Origin: Erysipelotrichaceae bacterium
GTDB lineage: Bacteria > Bacillota_I > Bacilli_A > Erysipelotrichales > Erysipelotrichaceae
Assembly: GCA_012523895.1 (NCBI GenBank)
Contig: JAAYSZ010000006.1
Location: 20,583 to 84,582, forward strand
DNA: 64,000 bases
Direction: 5' to 3'
Shown here: piece after piece, positions 46,538 to 54,823 of the stretch
Layout of the letters: every line of letters starts with the position of its first letter
Numbering within the stretch: the stretch's first letter is position 1
Translations under genes and position numbers: made by a program
The notes under the pieces: model-generated
Database searches by the model: none
Seen by the model: the letters and a program-made list of their open reading frames with translations, nothing else
What the model was told of the DNA's origin: nothing

Positions 46538-47916
46538 TGTTATTTAGTAGTTTATCCTTCTTATTAGGATTTTTACCAGTATCTTTAATTCTTTATTTTA
46601 TTTCTAAAAATAGATTGTATAGAAATATCATTTTATTTGTTTTAAGTGTTTCATTTTATGCTTGGGGAGAACCTAAAACACTATGGTTAATTATTATAGT
46701 AATTTTATTCAATTATTTTATTGGTATAAAAATAGAAGATAAAAACAATAAATCATATTTATTAATCGGTATTATCTTTAATGCTTCATTACTATTTTTC
46801 TTTAAATATTTTAATTTCTTTTTAGTTGATTTATTACAGATAAGACAAGAATATTTAAATATTATATTACCTTTAGGAATATCTTTTTATACATTTAAAA
46901 ATATTTCTTATTTAGCTGATATCTATAATAAGAAAACTAAAGCAGAAAAGAACTTGCTTAACTTTTCTAATTTTGTATTAATGTTTCCTCAATTTATTGC
47001 AGGGCCTATTGTTAGATATGAAACAATAAAAGAAGAGTTAGTAGATAGAAATGAAAACTTACAATCATTTTCTGATGGTTTAAGAAGATTTATTATTGGT
47101 TTAGGAAAGAAAATAATAATCGCAAATAATCTTGCAATTATTTCAGATAAAATCTTCTATGAAGTTTCTTTAAATGAATTAACTACCCTACTAGCATGGG
47201 TTGGAGCAATTTCTTATACACTACAAATTTATTATGATTTTAGTGGCTATAGTGATTTAGCCATTGGAATTGCAAAAATGTTTGGTTTTAATTTTGAAGA
47301 AAACTTTAATTATCCTTATATTGCAAAAACGGTTCAAGAATTTTGGAGAAGATGGCATATTTCATTAAGTTTTTGGTTTAGAGATTATATCTATATTCCT
47401 CTAGGAGGTTCTAGAGTAAGTACAATTAGATGGGTTTTTAATTTATTTGTAGTTTGGGCTTTAACAGGTTTATGGCATGGTGCAAGCTTTACATTTATCT
47501 TATGGGGATTATATTTTGGAATAATATTATTAATTGAAAAATTTATACTAAAGAAACTATTAAAAGATATACCAATAGTTCATCAAATACTTACAATACT
47601 AATATTTATTATTGGATGGATTATATTTAATTCAAATTCAATTGCTCAAGTATTAGCATTTATTAAAAATATGTTTATTATTAATGGTAGTTTTAGTTTA
47701 AATGCATTAAATAATTTAGGAATACTATATTTATGGCCTTATATTTTAATTGGATTAATAGGATGTACACCTATAATTGCTAATTTATTAAATAAACTAA
47801 ATAAAAAACCTGTTACAGGTTTAATGGTAGATGCATATTTATTTTCAATACTTATTATATCTTTAATCTTAATGGTCAATAGTAGTTATGTAACATTTAT
47901 ATATTTCAAGTTTTAA
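46537..47916 (+). CDS. MBOAT family O-acyltransferase (AlgI-like)
   Basis: A 459-residue membrane-bound O-acyltransferase with about 11 helices. Diagnostic blocks are FKYFNFFLVDLL, LPLGISFYTFKNISYLADIY, MFPQFIAGPIVRYE, EFWRRWHISLSFWFRDYIY and ALTGLWHGASFTFILWGLYF, the last carrying the catalytic His. It moves an acyl, usually acetyl, group across the membrane to the DHHW partner. DltB is related, but the absence of dltA and dltC here favours polysaccharide acetylation. Confidence 0.93.
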   Translation: MLFSSLSFLLGFLPVSLILYFISKNRLYRNIILFVLSVSFYAWGEPKTLWLIIIVILFNYFIGIKIEDKNNKSYLLIGIIFNASLLFFFKYFNFFLVDLLQIRQEYLNIILPLGISFYTFKNISYLADIYNKKTKAEKNLLNFSNFVLMFPQFIAGPIVRYETIKEELVDRNENLQSFSDGLRRFIIGLGKKIIIANNLAIISDKIFYEVSLNELTTLLAWVGAISYTLQIYYDFSGYSDLAIGIAKMFGFNFEENFNYPYIAKTVQEFWRRWHISLSFWFRDYIYIPLGGSRVSTIRWVFNLFVVWALTGLWHGASFTFILWGLYFGIILLIEKFILKKLLKDIPIVHQILTILIFIIGWIIFNSNSIAQVLAFIKNMFIINGSFSLNALNNLGILYLWPYILIGLIGCTPIIANLLNKLNKKPVTGLMVDAYLFSILIISLILMVNSSYVTFIYFKF

Positions 47917-47918
47917 AG

Positions 47919-47952
47919 AAAAGGAGATTATTTTGGATTATAATCTCCTTTT
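47919..47952. terminator. Bidirectional terminator between MBOAT and the GT2 gene
   Basis: A 13-bp perfect stem AAAAGGAGATTAT/ATAATCTCCTTTT with an 8-base loop. It includes the last codons of the minus-strand GT2 gene and lies right after the MBOAT stop. Confidence 0.85.
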
Positions 47953-48722
47953 AAGTTCTTTAATAATATTCTAAATAAATTAATATTTCCTTTTATTGGT
48001 GATATATGAGTTGGTGTAGGTTCTCCTTTAGGATAAACCCTTGTTACAGGTACTTCTGTGGTTTTTAAGCCTAACTGCGAAGCTCTAGTAGACAAATATG
48101 CAAGAATTTCATATGTATCAAATACATCTCTAAATAATTGAACATCTTTATGAGATAAATACTTTCTAGAAAAGCCTCTATATCCATTTGTAGTATCAGT
48201 AAATCTTTCTTTTGCGGTTAATGATATAACTGGTGCATGAATTAATTTAATAGCTAGATCTCTAGATAATGGTGTATTTTCTGCTTTTCCCTCTTTAATA
48301 AATCTAGAGCCTTGAATAAAATCATATCCTTCTTCTAATTTTTCTACAAATTTATAAACATCTTCAATACTATCTTTATTATTACCATCAATAGTGATAA
48401 TTCCTTCATAACCTCTATCTAAGGCATAATTAAATCCCATTCTTAATTGAGCACTTAATTTACCGCTTCCTATTTTAATAAGTTTAGTATTTACTTCTAA
48501 CTCTTTTAAAAGTTCTTCATTAGTACTATTATCTGTTGAATTTCCATCACAAATAATAATATCTACTAAATCACTTACATTATTTTCTTTAGCTCTTAAA
48601 AGTTCTTTTTTTATTTTTTCACCTTCATTTAAAACGGGAATAAGTAAACAATATTTTTTCGTTTTAGGTTTATATTCAAATATTTTAAATTCAGGTACTC
48701 CTATTACACATTTAAATCTCAT
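47928..48722 (-). CDS. GT2 family glycosyltransferase, DPM-like, soluble
   Basis: A 264-residue GT-A enzyme lacking membrane helices: KYCLLIPVLNEGEKIKKELL, IICDGNSTDNSTNEEL, GIITIDGNNKDSIEDVYKF (GNNKD in place of the common DADL), FIQGSRFIKEG and DTTNGYRGFSRKYLS. The pattern is that of dolichol-phosphate mannosyltransferase-like proteins, though a lipid acceptor is uncertain without the C-terminal helices. It has an AAAAAGGAG site and what looks like its own promoter (TTGTTA-16-TATACT). Confidence 0.82.
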   Translation of the reverse strand: MRFKCVIGVPEFKIFEYKPKTKKYCLLIPVLNEGEKIKKELLRAKENNVSDLVDIIICDGNSTDNSTNEELLKELEVNTKLIKIGSGKLSAQLRMGFNYALDRGYEGIITIDGNNKDSIEDVYKFVEKLEEGYDFIQGSRFIKEGKAENTPLSRDLAIKLIHAPVISLTAKERFTDTTNGYRGFSRKYLSHKDVQLFRDVFDTYEILAYLSTRASQLGLKTTEVPVTRVYPKGEPTPTHISPIKGNINLFRILLKNLKGDYNPK

Positions 48723-48779
48723 ATATTAACTCCTTTTTATGTTAATTTGTAATTGTCTATTTTAAAACTTACAAAATAT

Positions 48780-48807
48780 AGTATATCTGAAATAATAGAT
48801 ATAACAA
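48780..48807 (-). promoter_or_regulatory. Promoter of the soluble DPM-like GT2 gene
   Basis: TTGTTA, a 16-base spacer and TATACT on the minus strand, about 58 bases before the start. Confidence 0.5.
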
Positions 48808-48815
48808 AATATAAT

Positions 48816-49601
48816 CTAACATTTACTTGCGACTATATAAAATCTATGAATACTTCCTTTTATTACTCCATATTTATCTAAAATCTCTTGTGCTTTATAT
48901 AAATTATCTAAGTATTTATCTACTTCAAAATCTATAAATTCCCATTCTATGATTCTTGCATACCACACTAATGCACCAACATCATAAAATTTTATTGGTT
49001 GAAATGTTTCATCACACTCGATGATTTCAAAACCATTTTCTTCTAATTCTTTTTTTCTATATTTTAGATATTGCTTTGGATAAGCTACATCTTTAATTTC
49101 TGGTTGTAAAAACTTAATCAACTCCCAATCATTTTCAGCTCCAACTTGTTGTGTAAGAAAAATTCCATCTGGTTTTAAAACTCTTTTTAATTCTTTAATA
49201 TTATAGTCACCATGTCTATTAGTTACTATATCAAACTTATTATCATCAAAAGGTAAAATATTAGTACCATCAGCTTCTTTAAAATCTATACCCATAGGAA
49301 GTAATTTATTTTTACAGAATTCAACATTAGGTTTATACCCTTCTATCGCAGAAGTTTTTAAGTATGGATGATTTAACTCAAAAAGGAATTCACCTCCACC
49401 TGTTTCCATATCTAGTAGTGACATTTGATCTGTTAAGTAGTTTTTAATCACTAACTTAAAATCCCAAGGTAAAGTATCTTCTTCAACATATCTATCAGCG
49501 ATATGAGAAAAATCCCATCCTTTAATATATGCGATTTCTTCTTCCTTTTTCCATAATTCATATAGCTTATCTTTATCTAATGTATCTTTTTTATATGACA
49601 T
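48816..49601 (-). CDS. Class I SAM-dependent methyltransferase
   Basis: A 261-residue cytoplasmic enzyme. Motif I is SLLDMETGGGEFLFELN (E/D-x-G-x-G type, here ETGGG), followed by TSAIEGYKPNVEFCKNKL, FKEADGTNILPFDDNKFDIV and ELKRVLKPDGIFLTQQVG. These are the Rossmann motifs of small-molecule methyltransferases. It may be an rRNA or small-molecule enzyme unrelated to polysaccharide, or a sugar O-methyltransferase; the sequence does not decide. The ATG has a GAGGTC site. The gene lies 109 bases after the TIM-barrel gene. Confidence 0.8.
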   Translation of the reverse strand: MSYKKDTLDKDKLYELWKKEEEIAYIKGWDFSHIADRYVEEDTLPWDFKLVIKNYLTDQMSLLDMETGGGEFLFELNHPYLKTSAIEGYKPNVEFCKNKLLPMGIDFKEADGTNILPFDDNKFDIVTNRHGDYNIKELKRVLKPDGIFLTQQVGAENDWELIKFLQPEIKDVAYPKQYLKYRKKELEENGFEIIECDETFQPIKFYDVGALVWYARIIEWEFIDFEVDKYLDNLYKAQEILDKYGVIKGSIHRFYIVASKC

Positions 49602-49710
49602 ACTTATTTGACCTCATGTTTTTCAAAACTATGTCTAATTAATATAAAACAAACGCAAAATTTATCGTTTTTTTTATCGTTTGAAATCAATCGTTAAATC
49701 CATCTTAGCA

Positions 49711-50493
49711 TTAATTAATATTTACTATTAACTCCTTTAAATAAAGTATTACCTCAAATATATCTTCTATATTCTCTACTGTTTTCATTTCAATAGAAAC
49801 ATATTTATCATAATTATTATCTTTTAATATTTTTAATAATTCTTTATGAATTTCTCTTTTTTTAATTATCTCTAAATATGGTTCACTTATATGCACATGA
49901 GATATCTTATCCATGTAATCTTTTATATTATCTAATCCTTCGTTGTTAGTAATTATTGTACCTAAATCTAAATTAAGTTTAATATGGCTACAATTTAATT
50001 TATCAAGATACTCAACAACATCCTTTGTTGTATTTAAAAAGTTTGTATTATATATTGTTGGATTAGCTTCTAATGCAAGATAAACACCCTTTTTAGATAA
50101 ATATTCATTTAGCTTTTTAAAGAACGTAATTGATCTATTATACTCTTCTTCGTTATTTACATTTCTATTTCTAGGTGATCCAAATACAAGATTATAACAA
50201 TTTATAGCACTTGCAAAATCAATTCCCTTATATAAATAATTTAATGTTTCTTCCATTTCTTCATTACTATAAAAAATATTTTCAGTTCTTTTAAATAAAA
50301 TTGATTGCATAGAAGGAACATTAAAGCCTATATCATCTAATATTTCTTTAATTTTATTAGTGTTATCATATGGATTTTCTTTAAATATTGATGGTGCTAT
50401 TTCTATTGCATCAATATTATTTTCTCTTAAAAATTCATATACTTTATTTGCATCTTCATTTTTCCAAGCAATATTTGAAATACATAATTTCAT
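49711..50493 (-). CDS. TIM-barrel sugar phosphate isomerase/epimerase-like protein
   Basis: A 260-residue xylose-isomerase-like TIM barrel (AP endonuclease 2 superfamily). Visible features are KLCISNIAWKNEDANKVYEF, IDAIEIAPSIFKEN, NLVFGSPRNRNV, VYLALEANPTIYN (conserved Glu), SHIKLNLDLGTII, KISHVHISEPYLE (metal-binding His) and KYVSIEMKTVEN (Glu). Such enzymes isomerise or epimerise sugars and cyclitols using a divalent metal. It ends the 62599-49711 operon and overlaps the SDR gene by 4 bases (ATGA), so the two should act on one pathway. The substrate is unknown. Confidence 0.82.
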   Translation of the reverse strand: MKLCISNIAWKNEDANKVYEFLRENNIDAIEIAPSIFKENPYDNTNKIKEILDDIGFNVPSMQSILFKRTENIFYSNEEMEETLNYLYKGIDFASAINCYNLVFGSPRNRNVNNEEEYNRSITFFKKLNEYLSKKGVYLALEANPTIYNTNFLNTTKDVVEYLDKLNCSHIKLNLDLGTIITNNEGLDNIKDYMDKISHVHISEPYLEIIKKREIHKELLKILKDNNYDKYVSIEMKTVENIEDIFEVILYLKELIVNIN

Positions 50494-51398
50494 TTTTTTT
50501 CACCTTCTATATACTCTTTAATATCTTTCAATATAACATCTTTACTATAAAGATATCCATTTTTACCATTAAATAAATTATAGTGTTTACTCTTTAAGTT
50601 TTGATTGATAACCTCTTTATCTAAATGATTTTCAAAAATATCATCAGTTACATAATTATAAACTTCTAACGCTGAAATTGGCTCAGTTACTAAATTTACT
50701 TTTTTAAGATTATTATCTAAACAAATTTGTATATCTTTATATAAGATTTTTAAATTATAAAATTGAAACACTGCCCTAGAATCTGTAAAAGATAATGTAG
50801 AAAAATTCTTACTTTTAAAGAAAGCTTCTAGTTCTTTATAATCATATTCACCACTTAATTTATAAAATTTATTATCTAAAATATAATTTTTTTCAAACTT
50901 AGTTCCTTTTACTAATTGAAATTTACTTTCATTTAAAAAGTTTGGTACTTGATTGATAATATCATATATAAAATTTTTACTAAGATTTTCACCAAATAAA
51001 GCTGGTAATCTAACAATTAAATAATCAATATCATTATTTTCTAACCATTTTTCTATATAAAGTCTATTTTTGCCATAAGCAGTTAAATTATCTTCATTAA
51101 TTTCATAATCTTCATCATGATTATTATAATTATCATAAACAGCAATTGTAGAAATAAGTATAACTTTTTTTGGATTAATTTTTTTAATGTTTTCAATTGC
51201 GACTTTTATATGGTCTAAATCTAATTCAGGATTAGTATTTGCAAGAAACATTTTTGAAGTAATACCTGCATAATATAAAACATCAGGATTTCCACCATAT
51301 GCTTCTTTAATATTTTTTGAGTTAAAAACTTTATCAAATTTAAAACTATTCATTAAATTCGAACCTACAAAACCGGTATATCCAACTAAATAAATCAC
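50490..51398 (-). CDS. NAD(P)-dependent SDR (epimerase/reductase-like)
   Basis: A 302-residue protein with a Rossmann-type start IYLVGYTGFVGSNLMNSF, VLYYAGITSKMFLANTN, KVILISTIAVYDNYNNH and a catalytic-type YGKNR (Tyr-x3-Arg, not Lys). LIVRLPALFGENLSKNF resembles the RPxxxYG region. The missing Lys is unusual, so it may bind rather than turn over a sugar nucleotide, or use a variant mechanism. The GTG start at 51398 has GAGGTGACTT, and the GTGA overlaps the GT2 stop. Part of the FAD-GT2-SDR-TIM cassette. Confidence 0.75.
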   Translation of the reverse strand: MIYLVGYTGFVGSNLMNSFKFDKVFNSKNIKEAYGGNPDVLYYAGITSKMFLANTNPELDLDHIKVAIENIKKINPKKVILISTIAVYDNYNNHDEDYEINEDNLTAYGKNRLYIEKWLENNDIDYLIVRLPALFGENLSKNFIYDIINQVPNFLNESKFQLVKGTKFEKNYILDNKFYKLSGEYDYKELEAFFKSKNFSTLSFTDSRAVFQFYNLKILYKDIQICLDNNLKKVNLVTEPISALEVYNYVTDDIFENHLDKEVINQNLKSKHYNLFNGKNGYLYSKDVILKDIKEYIEGEKK

Positions 51399-52336
51399 AA
51401 GTCACCTCTATTACTAAGTTTATCTACAGACTTAATTAAATAAGACTGTTTTTTATACATTAAATTTAAAATAATATCCGCATATTTAATAACTATAGAA
51501 ATCAATGCAAATAATACACAAAAAGATGAAGTCATAACTAACATTGTTGTTGTATATCCTTCAATAGGCTTACCTATAGAATAAACAATTATTGAATATA
51601 TAACTCCTAAAAATGTTAATAACATCATTAATATCGCTAAAAACATCGCAAACTTATAAGCATGATTTGTATATAAAATAATACTTGTAATTGCATTATC
51701 AAATCTTAAGCTTTTTTGATCAGTAATATTTTTTATATTATTATTAGTTGAATTATAAAATATAACACTAGTTGCTAAACCACTATTTTGATAAACTGCT
51801 TTTCTATAAGGAATAGTTAATGTGTTTGATTTAACTCTATTAATTGCTCTTCTTGAAATAATACTAAATGTTTGAGTTACAATTTTATTTTTATTATTTA
51901 AATTAAATACATAATAAAATAATTTAGAAGATAACTTTTCATTTTTATTACTTATAGCTACAATATCAAAACCTTCTTGTGCTTTATAATAAATATCCAT
52001 TATAAGTTTAGGGTCATAATCTATTTCTACTGTATCAAATTCATATACAAAATCACCTATTGCAAGATCTACTCCTGCATTCATGCTTTTTTCTAAACCT
52101 TGAAAAAATGACATATTAACTACAGTAATAACTCCACCAGTTGATTTTTCTGCAATATCATGTACTTTTCTAACAGTATTATCACTAGAAGCATCATCTA
52201 CTAATATAATTTCATATTTATCATAGTTTTTTTCAAACACTTCTAATACAGTAGTTAAAAAATCTTCTATTTGATTTTCATCATTATGTAAATACACTAC
52301 TGCAGACATAAACTTCTTTTCTTTATTATTAATCAT
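51395..52336 (-). CDS. Membrane-anchored GT2 glycosyltransferase (GtrB-like, atypical DxD)
   Basis: A protein of about 313 residues with a GT-A domain (MSAVVYLHNDENQIEDFLTT, LVDDASSDNTVRKVHDIAE, FVYEFDTVEIDYDPK) and two C-terminal helices at about 228-252 and 264-285. The position normally held by DADLQDP reads EFDTVEID, so metal or donor binding may differ. The start is set at 52336 by a GAGGTG site; an earlier ATG at 52360 is inside the SD region. It probably makes a polyprenyl-phosphate sugar used by the GT-C proteins of this operon. Confidence 0.78.
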   Translation of the reverse strand: MINNKEKKFMSAVVYLHNDENQIEDFLTTVLEVFEKNYDKYEIILVDDASSDNTVRKVHDIAEKSTGGVITVVNMSFFQGLEKSMNAGVDLAIGDFVYEFDTVEIDYDPKLIMDIYYKAQEGFDIVAISNKNEKLSSKLFYYVFNLNNKNKIVTQTFSIISRRAINRVKSNTLTIPYRKAVYQNSGLATSVIFYNSTNNNIKNITDQKSLRFDNAITSIILYTNHAYKFAMFLAILMMLLTFLGVIYSIIVYSIGKPIEGYTTTMLVMTSSFCVLFALISIVIKYADIILNLMYKKQSYLIKSVDKLSNRGDL

Positions 52337-53441
52337 TTTTAAGCACCTCATCCATATCATAAATTGTATTTATTTTCCCAGATAACACACTTACAAAAGT
52401 TGGGTTATCACTTAATTTTTTTATTACTGTAGGACGTGAATCATCTATTTCTGAAGCTTTTAAGATTGGTTTCATACTAAATAAACTGCCCGCATATTCA
52501 AATTTATATTCAGGTTTTAAATACTTCCTTGCTAGAGTTGACATATAAGGCCAAGCACTTTCAGGTCTAACCTTACATTGATTACAATCACCTAAAAGTT
52601 CTGGACTACAATATCCATCACTTTTACTTTGGCAACTAAATGTTGGAAGTTTATCATAACTTGTAGTATGAGGAGTAAATGTAACAGAGGTTAGAGAATG
52701 AAGTCCTGTTTCTCCAAAAGGCATTATTGAAAAGAAAGGTCCATCCATTACAGTTATTCCAATATTTTTTAAATTATCACTTACTTTACAAAGTATTATT
52801 TCACATAGTTCATATTTAATTGGAAAAGGCTCAAAACCTGCCATATGTTGTATTTGATTTACACTTGCATAAGTCGCATTTAATACAAACTTGCTTTTAT
52901 ATTTATCATTAATTACATAGTATCCTTCATCTCTTTTTATACTAGTTACATATGTATTATATTTAATATTTATATTTTTATATTTTTTAGCGTCCTCTAC
53001 CAATTTGTTTTTTAATATTTCCGCATCATAAGCATATTCTACAGTGTCATATGCTCCATCACATAATCCTTCATTAAAGTAATTATTAACATCTTCTACT
53101 TCACAATAAATATCTGCATCTTTACAAAATTTAATAAATTGTTCCTTATTAGTCCAACTATAAATAGAACTGGTCGCATATACTTTTTTAAATTTACTAT
53201 TTATACAATAATCAAAATCTTTATTAAATCTATCAAAATAACCTTTTGATTTAACAGCAGTTTCTAAAGATCTTGGATAATGATATCCCATATGAACTCT
53301 AGCCTGATTTGCAAGAGTAGCTCTGATTAATGGTTCTTTTTCCGCTTCTAAAACTAATATGTTTTCATTATTTTTAGCACAAAATAATGCCGCATACATT
53401 CCGTATAATCCACAACCTATTATTATTTTGTCATATTCCAT
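52329..53441 (-). CDS. FAD-dependent oxidoreductase (DAO-like) with a cysteine cluster
   Basis: A 370-residue flavoprotein. The dinucleotide site is KIIIGCGLYGMYAALFCAK, followed by VLEAEKEPLIRATLANQARVH. A DAO-like HMGYHYPRS stretch and a late SVLSGKINTIYDMDEVL fit the family. Unusually, a loop near residues 270-300 holds four cysteines (SCQSKSDGYC and GDCNQCKVRPES), suggestive of a metal site. It probably oxidises an amine, amino-sugar or hydroxyl of a carbohydrate-like intermediate. It overlaps the membrane-protein gene upstream by 19 bases and the GT2 gene by 8. Confidence 0.78.
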   Translation of the reverse strand: MEYDKIIIGCGLYGMYAALFCAKNNENILVLEAEKEPLIRATLANQARVHMGYHYPRSLETAVKSKGYFDRFNKDFDYCINSKFKKVYATSSIYSWTNKEQFIKFCKDADIYCEVEDVNNYFNEGLCDGAYDTVEYAYDAEILKNKLVEDAKKYKNINIKYNTYVTSIKRDEGYYVINDKYKSKFVLNATYASVNQIQHMAGFEPFPIKYELCEIILCKVSDNLKNIGITVMDGPFFSIMPFGETGLHSLTSVTFTPHTTSYDKLPTFSCQSKSDGYCSPELLGDCNQCKVRPESAWPYMSTLARKYLKPEYKFEYAGSLFSMKPILKASEIDDSRPTVIKKLSDNPTFVSVLSGKINTIYDMDEVLKND

Positions 53442-54772
53442 TTTTTTACTCCTTCACTTATTGTATATCCAATTAAACCAAACCCCATTGGAATAAATGG
53501 AACATATAAAATTATTGGGTCCAATAGTAAATGCGCTGCCGCATGACCTCTTGCTAGAATATACCATGAAAATGGTGCCAATGCACCTAATAAAGTAATA
53601 GTAATATAATTTATAGCTTGATTTTTATCTTCTATTTTATTATTTTTTATAAAATAACCTAAGATTAAACCAAAAGTAATTATTAATAAAAATATCATCC
53701 AAAATCTTATTTCATAAATATTATCACCTACAACTATATTTAATGAAGACGCATTAAAATATCTTCTAAATAATGATAAATAAGGCTCACTAAGTGCCAT
53801 TTCCCATGCTTCCACATTTATTCCTAAAGGAATTAAAGAACCATTTGTTCTTTTAATAATTATTATCTTTAAAAATTCAATTGAATCTTTTAAATCCCAG
53901 CCACCTAGCATATATCTAAGTATGTGTAATATAAAAGTAAATAAAAACCCAAATATTCCAATAATTGTAGGAATGATTAAATTCTTTATTGAAGCTATAA
54001 TACTTTTAAAATTATTAAGTTCTTTATATACAAAAGGAATAATCATTGCGACAAGTACAGTACTTATAAACTCATATCCACTTGAACACTTAAATACAAC
54101 TGATAAAAATATTAATATATAAAATAAGATAGTTGTTTTCTTACTTGGTTTTTCTTTTAAACAATAAATTGATGCTAAAGCCATAGGTAAAAACCAACTC
54201 CAAGAAACCCAATAAAGATTAGTCACTGATATTGGAAGCCATTGATTTATTAATATTCCTATTAAAAAAAAGATGGCTGTAGTAAGATTAGTTATTTTCA
54301 TTATATAAATAGCAATAATACTTAATACTAAAGAAATTAAGATAACATTTATATTTCTCATAATACTTAATCTTGTAGTTCCATCAAAAAACATTAAAGC
54401 TTTATTTATAAATCTAAATAAAACACCTTGTCCACCAAGTTGAGAATAATATAATTCAAAATCATTAGCAAGATCTAAATTATCTTCTTCAAATGCTTTA
54501 TAAGTAATTTGTACATTATAAAACCAATGCTCAGCATTTTCATCATGTAATCTTGATAATCTTCCAACACCTGAGCTCATTCCAAATTTCATTGACTCTA
54601 TTAAACTGCCAATAACATAAGATTCTGAATCATTGCTCCATGCTTCAGGACTATTAGCAAATATTTGTTCCATTGTTCTTTCATTATTGTAAACCTTAAA
54701 AGGATTTAGTTTAAAACAACCAAATAAGATTAAAAAAAATAAGATGTATATCCCTATAGTTTTCTTTTTCAT
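53423..54772 (-). CDS. Polytopic membrane protein with HxxxH motif, paralog of the gene at 43321
   Basis: A 449-residue protein with about 10-11 helices. Shared blocks with the 43321 protein are NLYWVSWSWFLPMA, KCSSGYEFIST and FSWYILARGHAAAH, plus an early GGQGVLFRFINKAL matching QGFIFRAIS there. The HxxxH lies at the end of a helix. It lacks most of the soluble domain of its longer paralog. It may be a GT-C transferase or transporter of the sugar produced by the adjoining cassette. The ribosome binding site (AAAAGG) is unusually close to the ATG. Confidence 0.65.
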   Translation of the reverse strand: MKKKTIGIYILFFLILFGCFKLNPFKVYNNERTMEQIFANSPEAWSNDSESYVIGSLIESMKFGMSSGVGRLSRLHDENAEHWFYNVQITYKAFEEDNLDLANDFELYYSQLGGQGVLFRFINKALMFFDGTTRLSIMRNINVILISLVLSIIAIYIMKITNLTTAIFFLIGILINQWLPISVTNLYWVSWSWFLPMALASIYCLKEKPSKKTTILFYILIFLSVVFKCSSGYEFISTVLVAMIIPFVYKELNNFKSIIASIKNLIIPTIIGIFGFLFTFILHILRYMLGGWDLKDSIEFLKIIIIKRTNGSLIPLGINVEAWEMALSEPYLSLFRRYFNASSLNIVVGDNIYEIRFWMIFLLIITFGLILGYFIKNNKIEDKNQAINYITITLLGALAPFSWYILARGHAAAHLLLDPIILYVPFIPMGFGLIGYTISEGVKKWNMTK

Positions 54773-54823
54773 ATCCTTTTATTTATGTATAAATACTAGC
54801 ATATCCATATCTCTTTAACAAAT

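Noticed and set aside
46537..47916. DltB for D-alanylation of teichoic acid.
   Set aside because: No dltA, dltC or dltX is nearby, and the partner is a DHHW/AlgX-like protein, which fits polysaccharide acetylation better.
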